Positions 1 through 8,380 of a DNA stretch of 64,000 nucleotides are shown one piece after another. The stretch comes from Oscillospiraceae bacterium (lineage in GTDB: Bacteria; Bacillota; Clostridia; Oscillospirales; Oscillospiraceae), in NCBI GenBank assembly GCA_910575815.1, contig CAJTFN010000002.1, forward strand, positions 199,450 through 263,449, read 5' to 3'. The translations under genes and the position numbers were made by a program. Positions within the stretch are counted from its first letter, which is position 1. Each line of letters starts with the position of its first letter. The notes under the pieces are model-generated. The model was not told the origin of the DNA. It saw only the letters and a program-made list of their open reading frames with translations, and ran no database searches.

Positions 1-666
1 GCCTCTGGCTATTACCAGATCATCGCTGGAGAGCGACGCTGGCGGGCCGCCCGCCTGGCGGGCCTTACGGAAGTTCCCGCCGTCGTCATCGACGCCGACG
101 ATAAGAAAGCCGCCGAGCTGGCCCTGGTGGAAAACCTCCAGCGGGAGGACTTGAACCCCATGGAAGAAGCCGCCGGCTTCCAATCCCTCATCCAAACCTA
201 CCATATGACCCAGGAGGAGGCTGCTCAGCGGGTGGGCAAATCCCGCAGCGCCGTGGCCAACGCCATGCGGCTTTTGGGCCTCCAGTCCTCTGTCCGAAAG
301 CTGGTGGAAGAAAACCAGCTCTCCGCCGGACATGCCCGAGCCCTCCTCCCCCTCTCCCCCACTCTCCAGGAAAAAGCGGCCGCCATGGTGCTTCAGGGCC
401 AGCTCTCCGTGCGCCAAACGGAAGCCCTGGTAAAACGGCTCTCCGCCGAACCCGAGGAACCAGAAGAACCCGAAATCCCCGAGGGCCCCGACTATGCCGC
501 CGAGGCCCAGCAGTCCCTGGCCTCCAAGCTGGGCCGGGGCGTGCGTATCGTCACCGGACGCAAAAAGGGACGGATTGAATTGGAATACTACGGTCTGGAT
601 GATTTGAACGATCTTCTGGAAGCCTTAGCTCTCCTGCGAACCACTCGGAAAGGACCGGAATCATGA
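1..666 (+). CDS. parB: ParB chromosome-partitioning protein (5' end outside window)
   Basis: The frame is open from the first base, so the start lies upstream of the window; 221 C-terminal residues are visible. ParB is a CTP-binding clamp that loads at parS and spreads, working with ParA in origin segregation. Visible are the arginine-rich motif GERRWRAARLAGL at residues 10-22 of the fragment, the conserved ALVENLQREDLNPMEEA segment near residue 40, and a helix-turn-helix (TQEEAAQRVGKSRSAVANAM) around residues 70-90. The C-terminal dimer domain follows an acidic linker rich in Glu and Pro. The stop overlaps the next start by four bases (ATGA), so the two genes are translationally coupled. A parS site 600 bp downstream supports ParB rather than the paralogue Noc. 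Confidence 0.95.
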   Translation, partial: ASGYYQIIAGERRWRAARLAGLTEVPAVVIDADDKKAAELALVENLQREDLNPMEEAAGFQSLIQTYHMTQEEAAQRVGKSRSAVANAMRLLGLQSSVRKLVEENQLSAGHARALLPLSPTLQEKAAAMVLQGQLSVRQTEALVKRLSAEPEEPEEPEIPEGPDYAAEAQQSLASKLGRGVRIVTGRKKGRIELEYYGLDDLNDLLEALALLRTTRKGPES

Positions 667-1232
667 AATTGGAAAAGCGAAGCGGCGGCGGCCCCACGGA
701 ACCCATGGAAAACTCTGAACCCACTGGCAAAAAGCCCGTCGTTGTCTATATTATGGTCCTGTTCATCGCCGCCTTTCTCCTGATGGCTTGGTCCTTCGCC
801 TCCCACCAGAAGAGCAATACCGAGGCCCTGGGCCGGCTTCAGAGCTCCGTCAGCACCATGCAGGAGGTGCAAAAACTCCAGGACCAGACCTTTTCTCTGC
901 AAAAAGAACTGGCTGAGTCGAAAAGCCAACTGGAAGAACTGAAGGATGAAACCGCCGCCCAACAATTCGCCATCGAAAACCTGGAAAAGCAAAACGAGGC
1001 CATGCAGCGCCTCTATATGCTCCAACAGCAATACTCTGCCGGAGATTACGAGGCCTGCCAGCAAATTATCGCGGCATTTGAGGAGGAGAATTACGCGGAG
1101 GCCCTTCCCCGCCTGTCTGACGGAAGCGTCACCCGTCCGGAGGACCGCTACCGGCAGTTAAAGGCCGCGGTGGAAGCCTATGGGGCGGAAGAAGCCTTTA
1201 ACACTCAAGGAGACGCAAACGAAAATCCTTAA
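663..1232 (+). CDS. Membrane-anchored coiled-coil protein downstream of parB
   Basis: Family not recognised. The 189-residue protein has a charged cytoplasmic N-terminus of about 25 residues, one transmembrane segment at roughly residues 26-46 (VVVYIMVLFIAAFLLMAW), and then a long Gln/Glu/Leu-rich coiled coil to about residue 125. The C-terminal part is acidic and contains Tyr and Ala repeats. The start codon overlaps the parB stop by four bases, which implies one transcript and coupled translation. The topology suggests an extracytoplasmic coiled coil. A role in segregation or the envelope is inference from position only. Confidence 0.75.
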   Translation: MKLEKRSGGGPTEPMENSEPTGKKPVVVYIMVLFIAAFLLMAWSFASHQKSNTEALGRLQSSVSTMQEVQKLQDQTFSLQKELAESKSQLEELKDETAAQQFAIENLEKQNEAMQRLYMLQQQYSAGDYEACQQIIAAFEEENYAEALPRLSDGSVTRPEDRYRQLKAAVEAYGAEEAFNTQGDANENP

Positions 1233-1269
1233 TAAACATCCCAATCCCAGCACTCCATTTGATAAGAAC

Positions 1270-1285
1270 CGTTTCACGTGAAACA
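1270..1285. promoter_or_regulatory. parS: parS centromere site
   Basis: The 16-mer CGTTTCACGTGAAACA matches the bacterial parS consensus TGTTTCACGTGAAACA at 15 of 16 positions; only the first base differs. It lies in the short gap between the parB unit and serS, outside coding sequence, so coding constraint does not explain it. ParB is encoded just upstream. Confidence 0.93.
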
Positions 1286-1328
1286 AACAAAAACCGGATT
1301 CTATATTTTATGAAAGAAGGAAACCACC

Positions 1329-2633
1329 ATGCTTGATATCCGTTTTATCCGGGAGAACCCCGACGCCGTCCGGGAGAACATCAAGAAAAAATTCCAGGAA
1401 AACAAGCTCCCCCTGGTGGACGAGGTCATCGACCTGGACGCCAAGCGCCGGGCCGCCATTGCCGAGGCAGATCAGCTACGCTCCAACCGGAATACCCTCT
1501 CCAAGCAAATCGGCATGCTGATGGGACAAGCCAAAAAAGATCCCTCCAAAATGGAAGAGGCCGAGGCTGTCAAGGCCCAAGTGAAGGAGCAGGCGGACCG
1601 CCTGGCGGAGCTGGAGAAGCTGGAAAACGAACTGGAAGCGGAGCTTCACAAGCGGATGCTGCTCATCCCCCAAATCATTGACCCCTCGGTCCCCATCGGC
1701 AAGGATGACAGCGAAAACGTAGAGGTCCAGCGCTTCGGTGAGGCGAAAACCCCGGATTTCCCCATCCCCTATCATACGGAAATCATGGAATCCTTCGGCG
1801 GCATCGACCTGGACGCCGCAGGCCGGGTCTCCGGAAACGGCTTCTATTACCTCCTCGGTGACATTGCCCGGCTCCACGAAGCCGTGCTGGCCTACGGCCG
1901 GGACTTCATGATCGGCAAGGGCTTTACCTATTGTATCCCCCCCTTCATGATTCACGGTAACGTCGTGGAGGGCGTCATGAGCCAGACGGATATGGATGGC
2001 ATGATGTATAAAATTGAAGGCGAAGACCTGTATCTGATTGGCACCAGCGAACACTCCATGATCGGCAGGTTCATCGACCAGATCGTGCCCAGCGAAAAGC
2101 TGCCCCAGACCCTGACCTCCTACTCCCCCTGCTTCCGTAAGGAAAAGGGCGCTCACGGCATTGAGGAGCGGGGCGTCTATCGGATTCATCAGTTCGAGAA
2201 GCAGGAAATGATTGTGGTCTGCAAGCCCGAGGAATCCCCCATGTGGTACGAAAAGCTTTGGCAGTTCTCCGTGGAGCTCTTCCAATCCCTGGATATCCCT
2301 GTGCGGCAGCTGGAGTGTTGCTCCGGCGACCTGGCGGACTTGAAGGTAAAATCCTGCGACATCGAGGCCTGGTCCCCCCGGCAGCAGAAATACTTCGAGG
2401 TCTGCTCCTGCTCCAACCTGGGCGATGCCCAGGCCCGGCGGCTCCGTATCCGCTATAAGGACGAGTCCGGCAAAACCCAGCTCTGCCATACCCTCAACAA
2501 CACCTGCGTGGCTCCGCCCCGGATGCTGATTGCCTTCCTGGAGAACAACCTCCAGACCGACGGCACGGTGGTGATCCCCGAAGTCCTCCGTCCCTACATG
2601 GGCGGCACGGAAAAGCTGCTCCCCCAGAAGTAA
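1329..2633 (+). CDS. serS: Seryl-tRNA synthetase
   Basis: Charges tRNA-Ser (and tRNA-Sec where present) with serine in the cytoplasm. The 434-residue length fits the class IIa family. The N-terminus MLDIRFIRENPDAVRENI begins the tRNA-binding helical arm, which runs to about residue 105 as a coiled coil. Class II motif 2 (SPCFRKEKGAHG) and motif 3 (LNNTCVAPPRMLIAFLENN) are intact, as is the serine-site segment GTSEH. The start has an AAGGAAA-type ribosome site. Only 96 bp separates it from the previous gene; that gap holds parS and is too short for a T-box leader. A terminator follows. Confidence 0.98.
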   Translation: MLDIRFIRENPDAVRENIKKKFQENKLPLVDEVIDLDAKRRAAIAEADQLRSNRNTLSKQIGMLMGQAKKDPSKMEEAEAVKAQVKEQADRLAELEKLENELEAELHKRMLLIPQIIDPSVPIGKDDSENVEVQRFGEAKTPDFPIPYHTEIMESFGGIDLDAAGRVSGNGFYYLLGDIARLHEAVLAYGRDFMIGKGFTYCIPPFMIHGNVVEGVMSQTDMDGMMYKIEGEDLYLIGTSEHSMIGRFIDQIVPSEKLPQTLTSYSPCFRKEKGAHGIEERGVYRIHQFEKQEMIVVCKPEESPMWYEKLWQFSVELFQSLDIPVRQLECCSGDLADLKVKSCDIEAWSPRQQKYFEVCSCSNLGDAQARRLRIRYKDESGKTQLCHTLNNTCVAPPRMLIAFLENNLQTDGTVVIPEVLRPYMGGTEKLLPQK

Positions 2634-2669
2634 CCCTCCGTTGCCGTGCACAAATCTCAAGTAAATACC

Positions 2670-2698
2670 GAGCTTTAGAGCGTGATAAAGCTCTTTTT
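2670..2698 (+). terminator. Rho-independent terminator of serS
   Basis: An eight-base stem GAGCTTTA/TAAAGCTC with an eight-base loop is followed directly by TTTTT. It lies 37 bp after the serS stop. Confidence 0.8.
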
Positions 2699-2699
2699 G

Positions 2700-2727
2700 C
2701 TTACTTTTTCTCTCGAGAAAAAGTAAG
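2700..2727. repeat. Perfect 13-bp-arm palindrome
   Basis: The arms CTTACTTTTTCTC and GAGAAAAAGTAAG are exact complements around a two-base centre. The element sits between the serS terminator and the SLH gene. Its CTTTTTCTC/GAGAAAAAG core resembles the hairpins inside the inverted repeats near 8.16 and 9.14 kb, so it may belong to the same class of intergenic palindromes; that link is inference. Confidence 0.75.
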
Positions 2728-2757
2728 ACCCGTTTGGAGCCGATAGAAAGGACTTTC

Positions 2758-3789
2758 ATGATGAAACGTATTCTTGGAGCAATTTTAACGGCTGTATTCC
2801 TGTCTGTCCTCTGTATCCCTTGCGCCGCAGCGGATACAGCGCGCGTATATCCCGGATTTTCCGATGTGGCGGAGGAAAACACCTCCTATGAAGCCATTAA
2901 GCTCTGCTACGAGCGGGGCCTGATGAACGGCACCTCAGATACCGCCTTCAACCCTCATGGCCAGCTGAACGTGGCCCAGCTGGTGGTGCTGGCGGCGCGG
3001 CTCTACGATCTGCAAAACGGCGGAGACGGCACGGTTCCCACGGAGCTGCCGGATCTGAGCCAATCCTACCTTCGTTTCTACGACGAGGACGGCAGCGTCA
3101 TCGCCTCCTACTCCGGAGAAGAAACCGTGAATGGCTACACCGGCGGCATAAACCCCTACTTCTGCCTCAGCCTGGAGGAGAACGACGCCACACTGCCGGA
3201 GACCTGCCGTCTGGAAGTGGGCTTTGAGGGCTATAATCACCTCCGCTCCTATCAGGGAATCAAACAATCCTATCACTCGGAGCCCGGCACCATGACCCAC
3301 GGTTACCAAGGTACCGGCTATACCTTCCAAGAGCTGTATAACGAGAATTTCCTCTGGTACATGGGAATGGACTTCCAAACCCTGCCCTCCTCCGCGTGGT
3401 GGTACCCCTCTTTGTTCTACCTGATCAGCGAAAGCCGAATCGACCTCTTCGCGGACCTGCTGGCTCCCCTGGCCGGTGAACCCCCGTTGGAGGACTTTGA
3501 CGTGCTCACCCACTTCTCCACAGACAGCGCCAGAAGGGATATGTTCGCGTGGCTGGTGAGCGCAGCCGCCGGGGAACTGGACATCCTCAATGAAACGGTA
3601 AACGTCCCCGACGTAAACCCCGAAGAAACCCAAAACGCCGTCGCCATTCTCCGCCTCTATCAGGCCGGCGTCCTCACCGGCGTCGACGAAGCCGGGAACT
3701 TTGGAGGGGAACGGGAACTGACCCGCGCCCAGGCCGCCATCATGCTGGCCCGGGTACTGGACCCCGCGCTGCGGGTAAAAAACGCCTAA
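2758..3789 (+). CDS. Secreted SLH-domain protein
   Basis: A surface protein of 343 residues. An AAAGGA site at 2747-2752 places the start at ATG 2758 (or the adjacent ATG 2761); an upstream in-frame TTG at 2734 has no ribosome site. The N-terminus is a Sec signal peptide ending near CIPCAAA. An SLH repeat follows (YPGFSDV to LVVLAARLYDL), and a second SLH motif is at the C-terminus (LYQAGVLTGVDEAGNF, LTRAQAAIMLARVLD). SLH domains bind pyruvylated secondary cell-wall polymers. The roughly 190-residue middle is not recognised. It is flanked by the serS terminator and mscL. Confidence 0.85.
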   Translation: MMKRILGAILTAVFLSVLCIPCAAADTARVYPGFSDVAEENTSYEAIKLCYERGLMNGTSDTAFNPHGQLNVAQLVVLAARLYDLQNGGDGTVPTELPDLSQSYLRFYDEDGSVIASYSGEETVNGYTGGINPYFCLSLEENDATLPETCRLEVGFEGYNHLRSYQGIKQSYHSEPGTMTHGYQGTGYTFQELYNENFLWYMGMDFQTLPSSAWWYPSLFYLISESRIDLFADLLAPLAGEPPLEDFDVLTHFSTDSARRDMFAWLVSAAAGELDILNETVNVPDVNPEETQNAVAILRLYQAGVLTGVDEAGNFGGERELTRAQAAIMLARVLDPALRVKNA

Positions 3790-3843
3790 ATTCAAATCCA
3801 ATTTGTAATTTTTAAAACAGTATATACGAAAGGTAATCAAACT

Positions 3844-4242
3844 ATGGCCGAAAAAACATCCGGCTTCCTGGCAGAATTCAAAACCTTTATCGCCCGGGGC
3901 AACGTGATGGACATGGCGGTTGGCGTCATCATCGGCGGCGCCTTCTCCAACATCACCAACTCCCTCATCAACGACATCGTCATGCCGCTACTGGGCATCT
4001 TCACAAGCTCCGTCTCCTTCGCGGAACTGTCCATGAACATCGGCCCCGCCGTGGTCACTTACGGCAACTTCATCCAAGCCATCCTGAACTTCCTGATTAT
4101 GGCCTTTGTGGTCTTCTGCCTTGTAAAAGCCCTAAACAGCCTCCACAGGAAAAAGGAAGCCGCTCCCCCGCCTCCGCCTCCGGGTCCCTCCGCCGAGGAA
4201 GCGCTGCTGACGGAAATCCGGGACCTGCTGAAAAACAAATGA
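3844..4242 (+). CDS. mscL: Large-conductance mechanosensitive channel
   Basis: Homopentameric inner-membrane emergency valve that opens under hypo-osmotic stress. At 132 residues it matches the family. The N-terminal amphipathic helix ([20 protein letters not shown]) leads into TM1 with the pore-lining [17 protein letters not shown] periplasmic loop and TM2 at about residues 77-100 follow, then a Pro-rich linker (APPPPPPG) and the C-terminal helix bundle. The stop overlaps the rsmG start (ATGA), so the two genes are coupled. Confidence 0.97.
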   Translation: MAEKTSGFLAEFKTFIARGNVMDMAVGVIIGGAFSNITNSLINDIVMPLLGIFTSSVSFAELSMNIGPAVVTYGNFIQAILNFLIMAFVVFCLVKALNSLHRKKEAAPPPPPPGPSAEEALLTEIRDLLKNK

Positions 4243-4937
4243 TGGAGGCCATCCTTCAGGAGGGCCTGAGCTCCTTCGCCCTCCCCAGTCAGGGCATCCC
4301 GGCCCTCCTCCGCTACGGAGAACTGCTGGCGGAGCGAAACAAGGTCATGAACCTCACAGCCATCACGGATCCGGAGGAGGTAGCCCGGCTCCACTTTCTG
4401 GACAGCGCCGCCCTGCTGACCCTGACGGATTTCCGGGAAAAAACCGTCGTAGACGTGGGCACCGGCGCGGGATTTCCCGGGTTGCCCCTGCGAATCCTGG
4501 AGCCCTCCATTCGCCTAACCCTTCTGGACGCCCAGAATAAACGGATCAACTTTCTGCAAGAGGTCTGCCAAGACCTAAGCCTCACCGGCGTGTCCTGCGT
4601 CCATGGCCGGGCCGAGGCTTTCGCCGCGGAGCACCGGGAGACCTTCGACCTGGCGGTAAGCCGGGCCGTGGCAGCCCTGCCGGTGCTGGCGGAGCTCTGC
4701 CTTCCCCTGGTGAAAGTGGGAGGAAGCTTCCTGGCCATGAAGTCCGTGGACTGTACTTCAGAGCTGGAGGCTGCCGGCCGGGCCCTGTCCCTTCTGGGAG
4801 GACGGCTGGAAAAACCCCTGGATTACCGGATTCCGGGAACCGATGTGCGGCACCGGCTGGTGATCGTAAAAAAAATTGGGGAAACTCCAAAAAAATACCC
4901 CAGAATGTTTGCAAAAATCAAAAAGAATCCGCTATAA
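4239..4937 (+). CDS. rsmG: 16S rRNA (guanine-N7) methyltransferase RsmG
   Basis: Methylates a conserved guanine (E. coli G527) in the 530 loop of 16S rRNA using S-adenosylmethionine. The SAM-binding motif [15 protein letters not shown] is at about residues 69-83, followed by [15 protein letters not shown], and [12 protein letters not shown] lies further on. The basic C-terminus ([15 protein letters not shown]) is typical. At 232 residues it has normal length. The start overlaps mscL by four bases. In most Firmicutes rsmG follows mnmE and mnmG near the origin; neither is seen here. Loss of this enzyme gives low-level streptomycin resistance in other species. Confidence 0.97.
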   Translation: MMEAILQEGLSSFALPSQGIPALLRYGELLAERNKVMNLTAITDPEEVARLHFLDSAALLTLTDFREKTVVDVGTGAGFPGLPLRILEPSIRLTLLDAQNKRINFLQEVCQDLSLTGVSCVHGRAEAFAAEHRETFDLAVSRAVAALPVLAELCLPLVKVGGSFLAMKSVDCTSELEAAGRALSLLGGRLEKPLDYRIPGTDVRHRLVIVKKIGETPKKYPRMFAKIKKNPL

Positions 4938-4938
4938 T
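4909..4938 (+). promoter_or_regulatory. SigA-type promoter for the MinD-like gene
   Basis: TTGCAA and TATAAT are separated by 18 bases; the -10 box overlaps the rsmG stop codon. The expected start lies about 55 bp before the ATG at 4998. Confidence 0.7.
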
Positions 4939-4997
4939 AGAAGGTACAAATTTCTTGCCTGAAATTTCCGGCAGCTAGCTTGAGAGGGGGCACGTTT

Positions 4998-5744
4998 ATG
5001 CCGGGCCAATGCATTGCCGTGGTCTCCGGTAAAGGAGGCACGGGAAAAACCTCTTTTACCGCCGGCGTGGGGTCCGCCTTGGCCCTATCCGGTAAGCGAG
5101 TCCTATGTTTGGATTGTGATGTTGCCCTTCGGAATCTGGACCTGGCCTTGGGGCTTACCGACCGGGCTCTGATGGATTTCACCGACGTTGCCCAGGAACG
5201 CTGCTCCCTGGACATCGCAGCTGTGGAACACCCGGATATCCCGGAGCTCTACTTACTGACGGCGCCCACCCGGAGCCGGGGACACCCAGTGACGGAGGAG
5301 CAGATGATCAACCTGCTGAAAAAGGCCCGGGAACATTACGATTACTGCTTCCTGGACGCGCCGGCGGGGCTGGGAGGCGGCTTTCAGCTGGCCACCTGCG
5401 GCGCGGACCGCGTCGTCGTGGTGGCCACGGCCGACGCCTCCTCCCTCCGGGACGCTCAGCATACGGTGATGGAGCTGGACCGCTTCCCCGCCGGGCAGCT
5501 GCACCTGACAGTGAACCGTGTCCGAAAAAAGATGCTCCGCAATATGCACGCCACCATTGACGACGCCATCGACCGGGCGGGTCTCCCCCTCATCGGCGTA
5601 ATTCCCGAGGACGACACCCTGCCCCTCTACCTGAACAAGGGCGTTCCCCTGCTGCTAAACAGCCACCGAGGGGCCGCCGAAGCCTATCGAAACATTGCCA
5701 AACGCCTGGAGGGCCAGCGGGTTCCCCTGCTGCGCATCCGTTGA
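4998..5744 (+). CDS. MinD/ParA-family ATPase
   Basis: Deviant Walker A P-loop ATPase of the SIMIBI class. The start is ATG 4998, preceded by GAGAGGGGG; an upstream TTG at 4980 has no suitable site. VVSGKGGTGKTS at residues 8-19 is the deviant Walker A with its signature lysine. DCDVALRNLDLALGL is typical of MinD (Walker A prime), and YCFLDAPAGLGGGF is the Walker B region. The 248-residue length fits MinD. The C-terminus lacks an obvious long amphipathic membrane-targeting helix, though HRGAAEAYRNIAKRL is a short candidate. No MinC or MinE neighbour is visible, so site selection, flagellar or other positioning roles remain open. Confidence 0.88.
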   Translation: MPGQCIAVVSGKGGTGKTSFTAGVGSALALSGKRVLCLDCDVALRNLDLALGLTDRALMDFTDVAQERCSLDIAAVEHPDIPELYLLTAPTRSRGHPVTEEQMINLLKKAREHYDYCFLDAPAGLGGGFQLATCGADRVVVVATADASSLRDAQHTVMELDRFPAGQLHLTVNRVRKKMLRNMHATIDDAIDRAGLPLIGVIPEDDTLPLYLNKGVPLLLNSHRGAAEAYRNIAKRLEGQRVPLLRIR

Positions 5745-5802
5745 ATTCGGGACTCCCTCCGGGTTCCATCTGTGAATACAGCCTTTCAGAAAGGAGTACA
5801 AC

Positions 5803-6219
5803 ATGAACATCGCTCTTATGGCCCATGACAACAAAAAAGAACTGATGGTTCAGTTCTGCACCGCCTACGCCGGAATTCTAGCCCGGCACAAGCTCTACGC
5901 CACCAACACCACCGGCCATATGGTGGCGGACTCCACAGGTCTGGACGTCCACTGCTTCCTGACCTATGCCCACGGCGGCAGCCAGCAAATCGGCGCCCGG
6001 ATTTCCTACAACGAGTTCGATTTGGTGCTGTTTTTCAACGATCCCTCCAACGAGGAACGGGCCGGCGACATCTCCTACATCTCCCGGCTGTGCGATCAGA
6101 ACCGCGTCCCCTTCGCCAGCAACATTGCCACTGCCGAAATGCTGGTATTGGGCCTCTCCAGGGGCGACCTCGATTGGCGTCTGATCGTCAACCCCTCCTC
6201 CTCCCGCCCTCTGGCGTAA
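5803..6219 (+). CDS. Methylglyoxal-synthase-like protein, active site altered
   Basis: The 138-residue protein belongs to the MGS fold family; canonical MgsA converts dihydroxyacetone phosphate to methylglyoxal and phosphate. MNIALMAHD carries the conserved His8, and NTTG (residues 35-38) corresponds to the phosphate-binding TGTTG. FFNDP keeps Asp80, and Asp89 is present. The canonical GGDQQ motif reads GGSQQ, so the catalytic Asp (E. coli Asp71) is Ser60. The PHDPDV stretch is shortened to RAGDI, without its His (E. coli His98). Activity as a synthase is therefore doubtful; a ligand-binding role is possible. The ribosome site is AAAGGAG. Confidence 0.8.
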   Translation: MNIALMAHDNKKELMVQFCTAYAGILARHKLYATNTTGHMVADSTGLDVHCFLTYAHGGSQQIGARISYNEFDLVLFFNDPSNEERAGDISYISRLCDQNRVPFASNIATAEMLVLGLSRGDLDWRLIVNPSSSRPLA

Positions 6220-6418
6220 AGACCCTCTAGGAGACGCGGAACCCCATTATCCAAACCAAGTGGGCTTCTACAAACGGCGGCATATTGGCCGCCGTCAGCA
6301 GCTCGTAGTTGCGTTGCGCGTAAATTGAAATCCCAAATACTGGGATGAACTGCTTGGCTTCCTGATTTCAGCAAAACCGCTCCCGGGAAAACACAAACGG
6401 AATCCTGAAAAGGCCCGC

Positions 6419-6447
6419 TTGACATTTTCCGCAAAATCGCATATAAT
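6419..6447 (+). promoter_or_regulatory. Consensus SigA promoter of the hisS T-box transcript
   Basis: Perfect TTGACA and TATAAT boxes with a 17-base spacer. Transcription would start near 6454, giving a leader of about 280 nt before hisS. Confidence 0.92.
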
Positions 6448-6453
6448 CACAGC

Positions 6454-6696
6454 AATTTCACCGCGATGACGCCGCAGCAGTATTTCGATCATCAATCCAC
6501 AGAGAGGAGCCCGGCGCTGAAAGGGCTTCGTTTGACCCGAAAGAAGGACAGCGGCGGAGCGGGGGCGGAGACGCCCACGGTCCCTTCCCGTACCCCAGAA
6601 GGAAAGAGGAGGCGCAAGCCTTGAATTTGGGTGGCACCACGAAGCGGTACGCGCTATCGTCCCAAAGCGATTTTGGGAGGATGGCGCTCTTTTTTA
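6454..6696 (+). promoter_or_regulatory. T-box leader of hisS
   Basis: The T-box signature GGGTGGCACCACG is at 6629-6641. It is followed by a terminator whose arms lie at 6651-6667 and 6671-6687 and end in TTTTTT. An AGTA element occurs at 6479-6482. A stem-I base may form between GCCGC near 6471 and GCGGC at 6551-6555. The triplet next to that base on the 3' side is GAC (6547-6549), an Asp codon; I see no His codon at that place. This would fit control of a hisS-aspS unit by tRNA-Asp. The specifier assignment is tentative; the T-box and terminator are clear. Confidence 0.9.
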
Positions 6697-6732
6697 ATCA
6701 GAATCCCGGAATACAACAGAAGGAGTAAGATT

Positions 6733-8088
6733 ATGGCAAAACAAACCCCCCGTACCCTCTCCGGTTTTATGGAGCTGCTCCCCGCCCCCCAGCAGCAGAT
6801 GGAGCGCATCATGGAAACCCTGCGGAAGACCTACGCCCTCTATGGCTTCACGCCTTTGGATACCCCCATCATCGAGTCCAGTGAGGTTCTGCTGGCCAAA
6901 GGCGGCGGCGAGACGGAGAAGCAGATCTACCGCTTTCAGAAGGGAGACGCGGACCTCTCTCTCCGTTTCGACCTGACGGTTCCCCTGGCCAAGTACGTAG
7001 CTCTGCACTACAACGATCTGACCTTCCCCTTCCGCCGCTATCAGATCGGCAAGGTCTACCGGGGCGAACGGGCCCAGCGGGGCCGCTTCCGGGAGTTCTA
7101 TCAGGCGGACATCGACGTCATCGGAGACGGAAAGCTGTCCATCCTCAACGAGGCGGAGATTCCCGCCATCATCTACAAGACCTTCTCCGCCCTGGGTTTG
7201 AAGCGCTTTCGTATCCGGGTGAACAACCGGAAGATTCTCAACGGGTTCTACGCCGCCCTGGGCCTCACGGAGAAGGCCGGAGACATTATGCGGACGGTGG
7301 ACAAGCTGGAAAAGATCGGCGCCGGGAAGGTCCAGGAAATTCTCACCGGGGACCTGGCCGTCCCTCCAGAGGACGCCAAGGAGATCATCGAGTTTATCTC
7401 CATCACCGGAGACACCCAGGCGATTCTCACCGCCCTGGAAACCCGGCGGGGACGGAACGAAACCTTCGACGAAGGTCTGGAGGAGCTGAACACCGTAGTA
7501 CAGTATCTGGGGGACTTCGGTGTTCCGGCGGAAAACTTCGCCGTAGACCTGACCATTGCCCGAGGGCTGGACTACTACACCGGGACGGTGTATGAGACGG
7601 TTCTGCTGGACCATCCGGAGATCGGTTCCGTCTGTTCTGGCGGCCGGTATGATAACTTAGCGGAATATTACGCGGAAAAACAACTCCCTGGAGTTGGAAT
7701 TTCCATTGGTCTGACCCGATTGTTCTATGTTTTGGGGGAACAGGGCATGTTGAATCCGGAGCTGCCCACCGCCCCGGCGGATGTATTGATTCTTCCCATG
7801 ACAGAAGATTTGTCCGCCGCCATTGCCCTGGCAACAGAGCTGCGGGAGAATGGTATTCGGGTGCAGCTCCACTGCGAGGAGAAAAAGTTCAAGCAGAAAA
7901 TCGGCTACGCCGACAAATGGAAGATTCCCTATGTGATCTTCCTGGGAGAGGATGAGATACAGGCCGGGGTTGTGGCCTGCAAGGACATGCAGACCGGGGA
8001 ACAGACCAAGCTGGACCCCAAGGCGACGATTTACCGCATCAAGGCGGGGCTTGACAGCCAGAATAAAGGGTTTGTCATTAAAGAATGA
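6733..8088 (+). CDS. hisS: Histidyl-tRNA synthetase
   Basis: Class IIa synthetase charging tRNA-His. The start is ATG 6733 with an AAGGAG site; the frame opens further upstream, but that part is T-box leader. Family signatures are intact: LRFDLTVPLAKYVA and QRGRFREFYQADIDVIG (motif 2), and the histidine motifs ARGLDYYTGTVYE and SVCSGGRYDNLAEYY, with motif 3 at GVGISIGLTRL. The C-terminal anticodon-binding domain covers about residues 345-440. At 451 residues it is slightly long. Unusually, an inverted-repeat-bounded module separates it from aspS, its common operon partner in Firmicutes. Confidence 0.97.
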   Translation: MAKQTPRTLSGFMELLPAPQQQMERIMETLRKTYALYGFTPLDTPIIESSEVLLAKGGGETEKQIYRFQKGDADLSLRFDLTVPLAKYVALHYNDLTFPFRRYQIGKVYRGERAQRGRFREFYQADIDVIGDGKLSILNEAEIPAIIYKTFSALGLKRFRIRVNNRKILNGFYAALGLTEKAGDIMRTVDKLEKIGAGKVQEILTGDLAVPPEDAKEIIEFISITGDTQAILTALETRRGRNETFDEGLEELNTVVQYLGDFGVPAENFAVDLTIARGLDYYTGTVYETVLLDHPEIGSVCSGGRYDNLAEYYAEKQLPGVGISIGLTRLFYVLGEQGMLNPELPTAPADVLILPMTEDLSAAIALATELRENGIRVQLHCEEKKFKQKIGYADKWKIPYVIFLGEDEIQAGVVACKDMQTGEQTKLDPKATIYRIKAGLDSQNKGFVIKE

Positions 8089-8100
8089 CGGGCTTGGTTC

Positions 8101-8281
8101 TCGCCCTTGCGGGCGGGGGATTTCAGCCATGAAGATGGCTGGTGCAATGCACCCCCCATTTTCTCTTTTTCTTGCCAGAAGAAAAAGAGAAAACGGGCCG
8201 TGCACGGTCCAAAAGAGAAAAAGAAGTACGGGGGTTACGATACGGGGGCGCGCCGAATGACTGGCGGAAGCCAGGAATGAT
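8101..8281 (+). repeat. Left arm of long inverted repeat
   Basis: Bases 8134-8228 (95 bp) are exactly complementary to 9092-9186. Outside this block the arms remain similar: both outer ends carry a CTCGCC/GGCGGGGGA hairpin and both inner ends a TGACTGGC..GCCAGGAATGA hairpin. Inside the block is a perfect 15-bp stem (8159-8173 with 8179-8193, loop GCCAG). The arm begins 12 bp after the hisS stop. No transposase or integrase is seen. Confidence 0.93.
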
Positions 8282-8380
8282 CTGCCCGCGGCGTAGTGCA
8301 ACGGGGGCTGGTGGTTCTCGACTTGGCGTATTTCTCTTTCTGCTGTCGCTGGCCTGGTGCTTTTGAAAATGCCCCCGCGC

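Noticed and set aside
1476-2882. Long minus-strand open frame across serS
   Set aside because: It is antisense to a clear synthetase gene and reads through the terminator; its composition is that of a codon-bias shadow.
6631-6732. Upstream extension of hisS from an ATG-like codon at 6631
   Set aside because: It lies inside the T-box motif and terminator; the AAGGAG before 6733 decides the start.
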